Assembly (NCBI GenBank): GCA_963706515.1
Contig: CAVPMW010000007.1
Span: 124,001-188,000 of the forward strand
DNA from: CAVPMW01 sp963706515
GTDB taxonomy: Bacteria; Chloroflexota; Anaerolineae; Anaerolineales; UBA4823
DNA: 64,000 bases
Reading direction: 5' to 3'
The translations under genes were made by a program, and so were the position numbers. The notes beneath the pieces were generated by a model that did no database searches, was not told where the DNA came from, and saw nothing but the letters and a program-made list of their open reading frames with translations. This document shows, piece by piece, positions 26,628 to 35,888 of this stretch; positions within the stretch are counted from its first letter, which is position 1; the number at the start of each line of letters is the position of its first letter.

Positions 26628-26827
26628 TGTTTTCTTAGTTTGAACGCTTTTTCTGACACGGCACATTTTTTCGGCAATTCGTCTCCGAACGTACAAACAT
26701 AATTAAATTATCCGGCATCTGCTTGCGCCAAAGTATTGCTCTGGCGCGGTTCTACGCTATTTTCCGATCAGAAGCTAGTAAAATCTACCGGGGTACTTTA
26801 CCGAGACAGCGCGAACCTGGCCCTCTT

Positions 26828-27742
26828 ATGAAAAAAATGCGATCCGGCTGGATCATGGCCATCCTCTCCACTGCAGCACTGAGTATTACCTCGCCGGTCG
26901 GTCGTGCAGCGATTCAATCCGGGATGAATCCTACTACACTGATTGTCGGTCGCTTTCTGCTGGCAACCTTCCTTCTCGGGATCACCCTGTATCTGTCCTC
27001 CCCAAACCAGCTTGGGATTGAACGCAGGGGGCTGGTTTTCTGCATTTTAGCGGGATCGGTCAATGGGGTCGCCTCACTGGCATATATTTGGGCTATAAGC
27101 CGGATGAGCGCTTCGGTCACCGCGCTGATATTTTCAATTTACCCGCTGGTAGTCCTGATTCTGGTCGCATTCCGGGGTGAAAAATTCACCGCGCTCAGCA
27201 TGGTCCGCTGCGGGCTGGGTTTCCTGGGCGTGTTTCTTCTCTTAGGTCCAGGGGGGACGGTAGACCGGATAGGCCTCGCGCTGACCCTGCTTGCCGCACT
27301 GGCCTTCTCGCTTTACCTCGTGATTAACCAATGGTACCTGTCGAGTTATCCTACTACGACAGTAACTTTTTACACCCTGGTTTCGCTGACCAGTTTCGTT
27401 ACCGGATTTTGGCTGCTGCGGGGCGCGGAGTGGCATCCGCCTGGGCTATCAGGCTGGCTATCTATCGCAGTCCTGGCTTTTGTGGGCACTTACCTGGCGC
27501 GCCTGACGATGTTCGTGGCTGTGCGCAGCATTGGTAGTGCACAGTTCGCTCTGGTGGGTCCGTTGGAAACACTTTTGACCGTCGTCTGGTCGACTATATT
27601 CTTGAACGAGCGGCTGAGTCTTTCACAGTGGTTGGGCGGTGGATTGATCTTATTCAGCGTGCTCCTGGCGATTTATTACGTACGCAAGCCACAAGCGCCT
27701 TTTTCGACACTGCCCCGCCGTCCTGGCGAGCCGGTAAATTAA
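26828..27742 (+). CDS. EamA/DMT-family membrane transporter
   Basis: ATG 26828 (MKKMRSGW) is preferred over an in-frame start at 26723, because the 35 intervening residues are not membrane-like and the family starts directly with helix 1. The 304-residue product has about ten transmembrane helices in two EamA repeats (TSPVGRAAIQSGMNPTTLIVGRF; LTMFVAVRSIGSAQFALVGPLETLLTVVWSTIFLNERL). The second quotation is the typical end of repeat two. Such proteins export amino acids, nucleosides or other metabolites. The substrate is unknown, and the gene has no operon partner here. Confidence 0.85.
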   Translation: MKKMRSGWIMAILSTAALSITSPVGRAAIQSGMNPTTLIVGRFLLATFLLGITLYLSSPNQLGIERRGLVFCILAGSVNGVASLAYIWAISRMSASVTALIFSIYPLVVLILVAFRGEKFTALSMVRCGLGFLGVFLLLGPGGTVDRIGLALTLLAALAFSLYLVINQWYLSSYPTTTVTFYTLVSLTSFVTGFWLLRGAEWHPPGLSGWLSIAVLAFVGTYLARLTMFVAVRSIGSAQFALVGPLETLLTVVWSTIFLNERLSLSQWLGGGLILFSVLLAIYYVRKPQAPFSTLPRRPGEPVN

Positions 27743-27782
27743 CAGGGTGTTTCGCAGTCGAAGGTAATTCCTCTGCGAAATT

Positions 27783-27823
27783 GAGCAACCGAGAAGGCAA
27801 GCGTGCGCCTGTCTCGGTTGCTC
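27783..27823. terminator. Hairpin shared by convergent genes
   Basis: GAGCAACCGAGA (27783-27794) pairs with TCTCGGTTGCTC (27812-27823), a perfect 12-bp stem between the DMT transporter and the convergent isomerase gene. The flanks are only weakly T-rich on either strand. Confidence 0.6.
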
Positions 27824-27851
27824 TATTGAACAGCAAAATAAAGGCAGCTAA

Positions 27852-28766
27852 TTAATGAATATATGGCCGCAACGCATCCCGCGAGATCAGGAAACCGCGC
27901 TTGACCAGCTCTTCCGTCTTTTCGAAGGCGCGATCCTCGTGCTCGATGCTGATGACGTAATCGTAGCCGACGCCGTATAGGGCGCTGATGAATGCCGGCC
28001 ATTTGACATCCCCTAAGCCAGGCAGGCGAGGCACCTGCCAGCCCATCCCCAGGGAGGTCACCCCGCGCTGGTACAGCTGCTCGAAATCGATGCGCAGATC
28101 TTTGGCATGGACGTGAAAGATGCGTTCTCTGAATTCGTACACGACGCGCACATAATCGATGAACTGCCAGACCAGATGGGAAGGGTCGAGGTTCAGGCCA
28201 AAATTCTTATCCGGGATGATCTCCCACATTTTGCGCCACACTGCCGGTGAGACGGCCAGGTTGTCGCCGCCAGGCCACTCATCGTTCGAGAAAATCATCG
28301 GGCAGTTCTCTATGGCGATCTTAACCCCATGCTCGTTTGCGAATTTAACGATAGGCGGCCAGATTTTCTCGAACATCCCCCAGTTATCCTCCAGGGTTTT
28401 GGTTTTGTCCCGCCCAACAAATGTCCCCACGATGGGGACATTCAACCGCTCTGCGGCTGTAATTACTTTCTGCAGATGGTCTATCACCATCTTGCGGTGA
28501 TCGGGGTCGGGATGCAAGGCGTTGGGATAGTAGCCTAAAGAGGATATTGCCAGCCCATTTTGATCCATCATCCCCAGGATTTTTTTGGCGGCGGGATCGT
28601 CCAAAATGGAAACGTCGATATGGGTGACGCCGGCGTAGCGCCGGTCGGCTTTCCCTACCGGCCAGCAGGCTAGCTCGAGCATTTCGAAACCGTTCTGGGC
28701 TGCCCAGGCAGCAACCTGCTCCAGGGATAACTGAGGGAAGGCAGCGCTCATTAAGCCTAGTTTCAT
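27852..28766 (-). CDS. Sugar-phosphate isomerase/epimerase-like TIM-barrel protein
   Basis: ATG 28766 (MKLGLMSAAF) lies behind GAGGAGAA; the longer frame from 28853 is not needed. The product (304 aa) belongs to the xylose-isomerase-like/AP endonuclease 2 TIM barrel family. Metal-site segments seen are VKIAIENCP, FGLNLDPSHLVWQ, FHVHAKDLRID and VISIEHED. Members isomerise or epimerise sugars, including inositol and rare keto-sugars. It is divergent from an IclR regulator that is followed by a transaldolase and MMSDH gene, so it probably belongs to the same sugar pathway. Confidence 0.85.
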   Translation of the reverse strand: MKLGLMSAAFPQLSLEQVAAWAAQNGFEMLELACWPVGKADRRYAGVTHIDVSILDDPAAKKILGMMDQNGLAISSLGYYPNALHPDPDHRKMVIDHLQKVITAAERLNVPIVGTFVGRDKTKTLEDNWGMFEKIWPPIVKFANEHGVKIAIENCPMIFSNDEWPGGDNLAVSPAVWRKMWEIIPDKNFGLNLDPSHLVWQFIDYVRVVYEFRERIFHVHAKDLRIDFEQLYQRGVTSLGMGWQVPRLPGLGDVKWPAFISALYGVGYDYVISIEHEDRAFEKTEELVKRGFLISRDALRPYIH

Positions 28767-29054
28767 TGTAAATTCTCCTCTATTTTGATGGTGTAAACCT
28801 TTGATGATCGTCCAGGACGTCTGCGTTAACTCCGCTGCGAGCAGCCCCCACACGGATCACCTCCAACAACGGATCGAAGGACCGCCTCGCCAGCAGCTCT
28901 CACCGGTTCGTGTGGATTAACACTGTCCCAGACAAATTTTATCACCTCGCCTCAGAAATCTCGGGGATGGATAAGTTCGTGGGTATAAATCTGCTTTTGC
29001 ATTTCAGAATGGAGCAAATTCTCAGTATTGTAACCTCTCCCATCCGGTAGAATA

Positions 29055-29085
29055 TTGACTCAATGCAAGGGATCTTTGATATAAT
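29055..29085 (+). promoter_or_regulatory. Promoter of the IclR operon
   Basis: TTGACT (29055-29060) and TATAAT (29080-29085) with TGA directly upstream form an extended -10 promoter; the 19-base spacing is slightly long. Transcription would begin near 29092, downstream of the first ATG of the longest frame. Confidence 0.6.
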
Positions 29086-29116
29086 TAATTCACAATATAA
29101 ACCATCGGTTACCATA

Positions 29117-29953
29117 GTGAAACAGCCCTTGCCTACGACCTTAGCTGTACCCTCTAAGCCACACTCCAGGGGCGCCGGGATTCAATCCCTGGCGCGTGCA
29201 CTCGACCTCCTGGAAGCATTTCTGGAATTTGGTCCGGAGATCGGCCTGACCAGCATCGCCAGTCACGCAAAAATCAATAAGGCGACAGCCTACCGCCTGC
29301 TGTCAACACTCGAGCAGCGCGGCTACGTGGAGCGCTCACCGCTGAACCGTAAGTACCGCCTGGGAGTACGGGTGCTCGAGTTGGGCACTTACTTTCAAAG
29401 TCAGCTGGACGTCCGCCGGATTTCCCTGGATTATTTGAACTCAATGGTAAATCAAACCAACGAAGCCGGGTTTCTGTGTATCCGCGAAGGCGATGAGGCG
29501 TTGTGCGTCGAGCGGATGGAAGCTGAGCAGCAGGTAAACATCTTCGCGCTGCGCGTCGGTGGTCGCCAGCCGCTCCATTGGGGCGGAGCGCCGCGTGCCT
29601 TGCTGGCTGGCCTGGACGATCGAGAAGCGAGCGAATATGCCCGCCGGACTGGTTTACCGGCGTCTACCCCATACACGATTACCAGCTTAAAGGCGTTGCT
29701 CGACGACATCCACCATACTCAGGAACGCGGCTATGTCGTCAGCATGAACGATGTCACTCTCGGCATTGCGGCGATCGGCGCGCCGGTTTACGATCACCTG
29801 GGCTGTGTAGCCGCTTCCATCAGCTTGAGCGGTCTGTCCAGCCGCTTCGCAGAACAACAAATACCGGACCTGGCGGAAATCGTCCTGGCTGCAGCAAAGA
29901 GCTTTTCGCACCAGCTGGGATTTCAAGTAAAGAATGAGCACCTCACAACCTGA
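29117..29953 (+). CDS. IclR-family transcriptional regulator
   Basis: A winged helix-turn-helix domain (residues about 15-75: SLARALDLLEAFL, IGLTSIASHAKINKATAYRLLSTLEQRGYVER) is followed by the IclR effector domain (LDVRRISLDYLNSMV, LHWGGAPRALLAGL, RGYVVSMNDVTLGIAAIGAPVYDH). The longest frame starts at ATG 29063, but a good promoter overlaps that region, so GTG 29117 is my preferred start (about 278 aa). It leads a run with transaldolase and an aldehyde dehydrogenase and probably responds to an intermediate of their pathway. Confidence 0.88.
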   Translation: MKQPLPTTLAVPSKPHSRGAGIQSLARALDLLEAFLEFGPEIGLTSIASHAKINKATAYRLLSTLEQRGYVERSPLNRKYRLGVRVLELGTYFQSQLDVRRISLDYLNSMVNQTNEAGFLCIREGDEALCVERMEAEQQVNIFALRVGGRQPLHWGGAPRALLAGLDDREASEYARRTGLPASTPYTITSLKALLDDIHHTQERGYVVSMNDVTLGIAAIGAPVYDHLGCVAASISLSGLSSRFAEQQIPDLAEIVLAAAKSFSHQLGFQVKNEHLTT

Positions 29954-29983
29954 TCCTACTCGATTATAAAAAGGAGCTCCAAG

Positions 29984-31072
29984 ATGACCACCTACAAAAG
30001 CAAGCTTCATCAAATGGAAATGACCACCCCTACCGACTTCTGGAACGATTCCTGTTCTGTCGAGGAATTAACCGATGCAATCGATAACGGTGCAGTCGGC
30101 GCGACCACTAACCCGACGATAGTCCATTATGTGCTCAAAAAAGAGATGGTGCTTTGGAAGGATCGCATCTATCAAATCATCGCTGAAAACCCGACCTGGA
30201 GTGAAGTAGAAATCACCTGGAAAGTTGTAGAGGAGCTGGCTGCAAACGGCGCCAGGCTGCTGCTGCCAGTATTTGAGCGCGAGCAGCACAAAAAAGGCAG
30301 GATCTCAATCCAAACCAATCCCCAGTTCTACCGCAACCCGCAAGCCATCCTCGATCAGGCATTTCATTTCAATTCCCTGGCCCCGAATATGCAGGTTAAA
30401 ATGCCGGTAACCAAAGCAGGTATCGTCGCCATCGAGGAAGCAACTTACTGCGGCATCAACATCAATGCCACGGTGGCTTTCACCGTACCCCAGGCAATTG
30501 CTGTCGCCGAAGCTGTAGAGCGCGGGCTGCGCCGCAGGGAAGCGGAAGGTATGCCGACCGCAGATATGAGCCCAATCAGCACCTGTATGATCGGGCGGCT
30601 GGACGATTGGATGCAGGTAGTTGCTAAACGAGATAACATCGCCATCGATCCAGGCTACTTGAATTGGGCTGGCATCGCGGTGATCAAGCGCATTTACCAG
30701 ATTTTCCAGGAAAGGGGCTACCGCTCCCGAATTCTCGGCGCGGCAATGCGCCACCACATGCACTGGTCAGAATTAATCGGCGGCGACCTTGCCATCACCA
30801 TGCCATACGAATGGCAAAAGCTTTACAACAACTCGGATATCGAGGTGGTCGAGCGGATGCAGAATCCCGTGGACCCGAAAATCGTAGAGACGATGTATCG
30901 CTTGATCCCTGACTTCCGCAGGGCATACGACCCAGACGGGTTAAGTATCGAAGAGTTCGACATGTATGGACCCACAGCGCGCACGCTGCGTTCCTTTATC
31001 GGCTCGTATATCGACCTGGTCAATCTGATTCGCGATTTCATGATTCCTAACCCGGATCTCAAGAGCAAATAA
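29984..31072 (+). CDS. Transaldolase-family protein
   Basis: The 362-residue TIM-barrel enzyme shows TTPTDFWNDSC, AVGATTNPTIV (phosphate and substrate loop), the presumed Schiff-base lysine in MQVKMPVTKAG, and NINATVAFTVPQA. Classic transaldolases are shorter (about 220 or 320 aa). The C-terminal extension after ITMPYEWQKLYNN suggests a specialised subfamily acting on unusual sugar phosphates. ATG follows AAAGGAG by eight bases. It sits between the IclR gene and the MMSDH-like gene. Confidence 0.82.
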   Translation: MTTYKSKLHQMEMTTPTDFWNDSCSVEELTDAIDNGAVGATTNPTIVHYVLKKEMVLWKDRIYQIIAENPTWSEVEITWKVVEELAANGARLLLPVFEREQHKKGRISIQTNPQFYRNPQAILDQAFHFNSLAPNMQVKMPVTKAGIVAIEEATYCGININATVAFTVPQAIAVAEAVERGLRRREAEGMPTADMSPISTCMIGRLDDWMQVVAKRDNIAIDPGYLNWAGIAVIKRIYQIFQERGYRSRILGAAMRHHMHWSELIGGDLAITMPYEWQKLYNNSDIEVVERMQNPVDPKIVETMYRLIPDFRRAYDPDGLSIEEFDMYGPTARTLRSFIGSYIDLVNLIRDFMIPNPDLKSK

Positions 31073-31101
31073 GCGCCGACAGCAGAGGCGGAGTAACGGA
31101 C

Positions 31102-32577
31102 ATGCAACCGAACATCCTGTTGAATTATTGGAATGGCGCCTGGCAGGAGCAGGAAGGTAATGAGCTGCTCGAGGTGCTCAACCCGGCAACCCAGGACATT
31201 TTGGGACGGGTCCCCCTCTCGAATGCGGACGCCATCGAGCGTGCTGTTGAGTCAGCACAGCATGCATTAGCCGGCTGGCGGCGAGTACCTCCCGCGGACC
31301 GCGTTCAGTATTTGTATCGAATGAAGACCCTGTTAGAGGCACACCGCGAAGAACTTGCCCGGTTGATCACCCTGGAATGCGGCAAAACATTGGAAGAGTT
31401 GCGTGGGGAGATCCTGCGTGCCACTGAGAATGTAGAAGTCGCTTGCGGGATTCCCACCCTGATGCAGGGTTATATCTCCGAAGACATCGCCCCTGGGATC
31501 GACGAGATCATGCTGCGCCAGCCTGTCGGGGTGTGTGCAATCATTGCTCCTTTCAACTTTCCGGGGATGATCCCATTTTGGTTCCTGCCGTATGCTCTTG
31601 CCTGCGGAAACCCGGTCATTGTCAAGCCTTCCGAACGCGTCCCACTCACCATGCAGAGTGTATTCCAGATCTTTGAGGAGCTCAACCTGCCCAAAGGTGT
31701 CCTGAGCCTGGTGAACGGCAGCAAAGCAGCGGTCGATGCGATCCTGGACCACCCTGCAATCCGCGCGGTAAGCTTTGTTGGCTCGACCCAGGTTGCGCGC
31801 TACATATACAGCCGGGCAACTGCCAATGGCAAACGGGCGCAATGTCAGGGCGGAGCAAAAAACCCCATTGTGATTCTGCCTGACGCCGACCTGGAAACCT
31901 CCACGCGGATCGTTGCTGACAGCGCCTTTGGCTGTGCGGGCCAGCGCTGCCTGGCTGTCTCCACCACCATCACAGTCGGGGAAGCGACCGGCCCGTTCAC
32001 CGAATTGATCGCTGAGGCTGCCAGCCGGCGCGTAGTCGGAAACGGATTGGAGGATGGCGTCCAGATGGGGCCGGTGATCAGCGCAGCCAGCAAAAACCGC
32101 ATCGAAGGCTTGATCACCAGAGCTGCCAGCGATGGCGCCGAAATCCTCCTCGATGGCCGCGGGACGGTCATTCCTGGCTATGAGCAGGGCAACTTCATCC
32201 GCCCAACCATTTACAGCGACCTCCCTTTCCAAAGTGAAGTAGCCTCCACAGAAATTTTTGGACCGGTCTTAAGCCTGCTGCACGTAGATACCGTCGAGCA
32301 AGCCATCGAGCTGGTCAACACAGGCAGCTATGGCAACATGGCCAGCCTGTTCACCAGCAGCGGCTCGGCCGCGCGCAAGTTCCGTTACGAAGCCGACGCC
32401 GGCAATATCGGGATCAACATCGGAGTAGCCGCCCCGATAGCCTATTTCCCATTCAGTGGCTGGAAAGAAAGCTTTTTTGGCGATCTGCACGGGCAGAGCA
32501 GGGATGCAGTCGATTTCTTCACCCAGAAGAAAGTCGTCATCGAGCGTTGGCCGAAAGAATGGACGCGGAAGTTTTAA
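31102..32577 (+). CDS. mmsA: CoA-acylating methylmalonate-semialdehyde dehydrogenase-like protein
   Basis: The 491-residue aldehyde dehydrogenase has APFNFPGMIPFWFLPYALACGN (cofactor site), VSFVGSTQVARYIY, the variant glutamate-region sequence CQGGAKNPIVILPDADLE (MMSDH-type, lacking the usual catalytic Glu of hydrolytic ALDHs) and the catalytic Cys in GCAGQRCLAVS. MMSDHs turn malonate or methylmalonate semialdehyde into acetyl- or propionyl-CoA in inositol and valine breakdown. The neighbours favour sugar or inositol catabolism. A terminator follows the gene. Confidence 0.85.
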   Translation: MQPNILLNYWNGAWQEQEGNELLEVLNPATQDILGRVPLSNADAIERAVESAQHALAGWRRVPPADRVQYLYRMKTLLEAHREELARLITLECGKTLEELRGEILRATENVEVACGIPTLMQGYISEDIAPGIDEIMLRQPVGVCAIIAPFNFPGMIPFWFLPYALACGNPVIVKPSERVPLTMQSVFQIFEELNLPKGVLSLVNGSKAAVDAILDHPAIRAVSFVGSTQVARYIYSRATANGKRAQCQGGAKNPIVILPDADLETSTRIVADSAFGCAGQRCLAVSTTITVGEATGPFTELIAEAASRRVVGNGLEDGVQMGPVISAASKNRIEGLITRAASDGAEILLDGRGTVIPGYEQGNFIRPTIYSDLPFQSEVASTEIFGPVLSLLHVDTVEQAIELVNTGSYGNMASLFTSSGSAARKFRYEADAGNIGINIGVAAPIAYFPFSGWKESFFGDLHGQSRDAVDFFTQKKVVIERWPKEWTRKF

Positions 32578-32638
32578 GTTTTGGAACTTGTCCAGCTGAA
32601 CTAATAAATCCAAAAATTAGATAAACACGAATAAAACC

Positions 32639-32679
32639 AGGCGATCGTGTGCGAAAACTCACCGATCGCCTTGTTTTAT
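32639..32679 (+). terminator. Intrinsic terminator before the eCIS cluster
   Basis: AGGCGATCG (32639-32647) pairs with CGATCGCCT (32663-32671), followed by TGTTTTATT. It separates the sugar operon from the injection-system cluster. A TATAAT at 32763-32768, without a clear -35, may start the latter. Confidence 0.75.
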
Positions 32680-32827
32680 TGCCAATTTTGCTATTTTGCC
32701 GATCCTTAATCATATTTTTATGTAATTTAATTGGATATTTATGATAAACTTGAAGCGATTTATATAATCCGCTTCCATAAATTCGCGTTCAAGCAATCGA
32801 ATATATCTCTACCTAGGAGGTAATCCC

Positions 32828-34414
32828 ATGCCCGTGACGCTTTCCTATCCTGGTGTGTACATCGAAGAAATCCCCAGTGGGGTGCGTACGATCACTGGTG
32901 TCGCGACCTCGATCACCGCGTTCATCGGCCGCTCCTTGCGCGGACCGACGGATGATCCCATCACCATCAACAGTTATGGCGATTTCGAACGCATTTTCGG
33001 AGGCCTATGGGTGGATAGCCCATTGACCTTCTCATTAAGGGATTTCTATTTGAACGGCGGCAGCCAGGCAATCATGGTCCGCCTGTACCATGCCGAATCG
33101 GGCGGCGGCGCAAAGCCAGCCAATGCTACGATCTCGTTGAGCAACATAGATTTAGAAGCTGCATACCCTGGAGCATGGGGAAATAAGCTGCGGGCGCGGG
33201 TAGATTATGACACCCGTCCCCCCAAGCCCGGCGAAGACGGCACCAAAATGTTCAATCTTTATATCCGCGACGATGGCACCGGGCAGATCGAGGAGTTCCG
33301 CAATGTTTCCGTGGAAACCGGACATCCTCGCCGAGTGGAAAAAGTGCTGGAAAATGAGTCTAATTTCGTCAGGGTTTCTGGCGCTGTGCCCACCTCGCGC
33401 CCCACTGACCACGGCGATACTCCGGATGCCGGTAAGACGATCTGGGATGACAATACCACCGCCACGAATACTGCCGTCCTTACCGCGGACCAGGCTTCCG
33501 ACGGGGTTGCCCTCGACGTGAATGATTTTACCGGGACCGGTAAAGAGACGGATAAGGAAGGGCTTTTCGCCCTGGAAAAAGCGGATCTCTTTAATATACT
33601 GTGCATCCCCCCGTATCTCAGCACAGACGATGTAGATAGTGCTCTGGTCGGCTCAGCAGCCGCTTACTGTGAAAAGCGGCGTGCTTTTCTGCTGGTAGAT
33701 CCTCCATCCGATTGGGACAGCAAGGACGATGCAAAGTCTGGTGTCTCCAGCGTAGGCACTTCGAGCAAAAACTCGGCAGTCTTCTTCCCGCGCTTGCGCC
33801 AGCCCAACCCGCTCAAAGAGAACCAAACCGAAGATTTCGTCCCATGTGGGGCAGTGGCGGGTGTATTCGCCCGCACCGACGCGCAGCGCGGCATCTGGAA
33901 AGCCCCCGCCGGGCTGGAAGCCTCACTGGTTGGCGTCCCCCAGTTGAGTGTTTCTCTGACCGATCCGGAGATCGGTGAGCTAAACCCTCTGGCAGTCAAT
34001 TGTATGAAATTCACCCCTGGGGCAGGGCGCGTCATTTGGGGTTCGCGCACGCTGCAGGGCGATGATCGCCTGGCGTCTGAGTGGAAGTATATCCCGGTGC
34101 GGCGCACAGCGTTATATCTTGAGGAAAGCCTGTTCAGGGGCACTCAATGGGTCGTCTTCGAGCCCAACGATGAACCGCTTTGGGCGCAGATCCGGCTCAA
34201 TGTCGGGGCATTCATGCAGAGCCTTTTCCGCCAGGGAGCATTCCAGGGAAGCACGCCGCGCGAAGCATATTTCGTCAAGTGCGATAAAGAAACGACCACT
34301 CAGGATGATATCAATCGCGGCATCGTCAATATTGTGGTCGGCTTTGCGCCGCTTAAACCCGCCGAGTTTGTGGTCATCCAGCTCCAGCAGATGGCTGGCC
34401 AAATCCAGGCTTAA
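32828..34414 (+). CDS. eCIS contractile sheath protein
   Basis: The 528-residue sheath subunit forms the contractile outer tube. The N-terminus PVTLSYPGVYIEEIPSGVRTITGVATSITAFIGRS is the standard opening of phage, R-type pyocin and Afp2-4-like sheaths; the C-terminal domain carries IPVRRTALYLEESLFRGTQWVVFEPND. The middle domain (about residues 150-330) is variable. Start is supported by the strong SD AGGAGGT. Intact. As only one sheath gene is seen, the particle appears simpler than Photorhabdus PVC or Serratia Afp, which have three. Confidence 0.95.
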   Translation: MPVTLSYPGVYIEEIPSGVRTITGVATSITAFIGRSLRGPTDDPITINSYGDFERIFGGLWVDSPLTFSLRDFYLNGGSQAIMVRLYHAESGGGAKPANATISLSNIDLEAAYPGAWGNKLRARVDYDTRPPKPGEDGTKMFNLYIRDDGTGQIEEFRNVSVETGHPRRVEKVLENESNFVRVSGAVPTSRPTDHGDTPDAGKTIWDDNTTATNTAVLTADQASDGVALDVNDFTGTGKETDKEGLFALEKADLFNILCIPPYLSTDDVDSALVGSAAAYCEKRRAFLLVDPPSDWDSKDDAKSGVSSVGTSSKNSAVFFPRLRQPNPLKENQTEDFVPCGAVAGVFARTDAQRGIWKAPAGLEASLVGVPQLSVSLTDPEIGELNPLAVNCMKFTPGAGRVIWGSRTLQGDDRLASEWKYIPVRRTALYLEESLFRGTQWVVFEPNDEPLWAQIRLNVGAFMQSLFRQGAFQGSTPREAYFVKCDKETTTQDDINRGIVNIVVGFAPLKPAEFVVIQLQQMAGQIQA

Positions 34415-34537
34415 AGCTGCCGCCATCTCAGGCAGGATGCCTTAAACCAGATGTCCATTACTGCGGACGAATTAATATCAGAACCGTGCCGGTGGTGAAG
34501 ACCGTCGCGGGGTCGAACTCTGTCACAGGAGGCAATC

Positions 34538-35062
34538 ATGGCTCAGTTCAGTGTCAATGCGTCGCGCTTCGACCCGTATAAGAACTTTAAGTTCCGGGTG
34601 AAATGGGATGGTAAATATGTTGCCGGCATCAGCAAAGTCGGCTCGCTCAAGCGCACCACCGAAGTGGTCAAGCATCGCGAAGGCGGGGACCCAAGCTCGA
34701 GCCGCAAGTCGCCAGGGCGCAGTGAATATGATGCAATTACCCTGGAGCGCGGGGTAACTCATGACAAAGAATTCGAACAATGGGCGAATAAGGTCTGGAA
34801 CTTCGGGTCGGGGCTAGGCTCAGAGGTCTCCCTCAAGGATTTTCGCAAAGATATCATCATCGAGATGTATAACGAAGCCGGGCAGCTGGCGATCGCCTAC
34901 AAAGTATTCCGCTGTTGGGTATCGGAATTTCAGGCATTGCCTGACCTGGATTCCAATGCCAATGCGGTCGCCATACAGCACATTAAGCTGGAGAATGAAG
35001 GCTGGGAACGTGACACAGAGGTGCCAGAGCCGTCAGAGCCCAGCTTCACCGAACCGCAGTAA
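34538..35062 (+). CDS. eCIS inner tube protein (gp19/Hcp-like)
   Basis: The 174-residue protein belongs to the T4 gp19-like tail tube family (Afp1/Afp5-like). Key segments are DPYKNFKFRVKWDGKYVAGISKVGSLKR, ITLERGVTHDKEFEQWANKVW and FRKDIIIEMYNEAGQ...YKVFRCWVSEFQALPDLD. It stacks as hexameric rings inside the sheath. A GGAGG ribosome-binding site precedes ATG. The Pro/Glu-rich end (VPEPSEPSFTEPQ) is a small extension. Confidence 0.94.
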   Translation: MAQFSVNASRFDPYKNFKFRVKWDGKYVAGISKVGSLKRTTEVVKHREGGDPSSSRKSPGRSEYDAITLERGVTHDKEFEQWANKVWNFGSGLGSEVSLKDFRKDIIIEMYNEAGQLAIAYKVFRCWVSEFQALPDLDSNANAVAIQHIKLENEGWERDTEVPEPSEPSFTEPQ

Positions 35063-35117
35063 CGAGCATACTTTTTAGCAGATAGATGATTTATCTATCT
35101 CTAGAAAGGCTGACAAA

Positions 35118-35888
35118 GTGAGCCATCCCTTGTCTGCCTCCGATATCCTGCGTGTCTGGGAGCGCGGCCAACAGCTCCATCCTGTCGATCGAGCCCTGTT
35201 CCTGCTGGCAACCGCCCACCCCGCTGTGCCCTGGGAACAGCTCGCCCGCTTGCCGGTAGGACAGCGCAACGAGCAGCTGCTGTCTTTAAGAGAATCGATC
35301 TTCGGACCGCACCTGGCCAGCTTCGCTCAATGCTCGCGTTGCGGCGAGCGCCTGGAATTCGAGTTTGCCGCCAGCCGCATCCGCCTCCCGGCGGCAGTCG
35401 GCGAGGCCCGCGGCGAGATAGCCGCCAAAGCCATTGGCGAAGCCGGAGGTATGCTCACTCAGGAAGTGGCAGGTTATACTGTTCGCTTCCGTTTGCCGGA
35501 CAGCTACGACCTGGCAGCGATTGCTAACAGTGCAGATGTGCAAGCTGCCCGCAACACCTTGCTGGATCGCTGCGTTCTCTCGATTGAACAAAACGGCGAG
35601 CCGGTCGAAAGATTGCCGCTTGAAGCTGAACAGCTGCTGAGCGAGCAAATCTCCAGGGTTGATCCACAAGCAGATGTACAGCTCAGCTTGCGCTGTCCGA
35701 ACTGTGGGAATGAATGGCAGCTCAGTTTCGATATTGGCTCATTCTTTTGGACCGAAATTAACAGCCTGGCTAAACGGCTGCTCCGTGAAGTGCACACCTT
35801 GGGGCGGGCTTACGGCTGGCGGGAGGCTGAAATCCTGGCGTTGAGTGCAGCCAGGCGCCAGGCTTACCTGGAGCTGGTGCTGGGATGA
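35118..35888 (+). CDS. eCIS zinc-finger baseplate protein (gp28-like)
   Basis: The 256-residue protein starts at GTG. It has an N-terminal helical segment (ILRVWERGQQLHPVDRALFLL) and two CxxC pairs, CSRCG (about residue 72) and CPNCG (about residue 194), which could bind one zinc. T4 gp28-like baseplate or hub proteins in tail clusters have this layout. Its position between the tube and DUF4255 genes, and the 4-base overlap with the next gene, support a structural role. Confidence 0.65.
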   Translation: MSHPLSASDILRVWERGQQLHPVDRALFLLATAHPAVPWEQLARLPVGQRNEQLLSLRESIFGPHLASFAQCSRCGERLEFEFAASRIRLPAAVGEARGEIAAKAIGEAGGMLTQEVAGYTVRFRLPDSYDLAAIANSADVQAARNTLLDRCVLSIEQNGEPVERLPLEAEQLLSEQISRVDPQADVQLSLRCPNCGNEWQLSFDIGSFFWTEINSLAKRLLREVHTLGRAYGWREAEILALSAARRQAYLELVLG

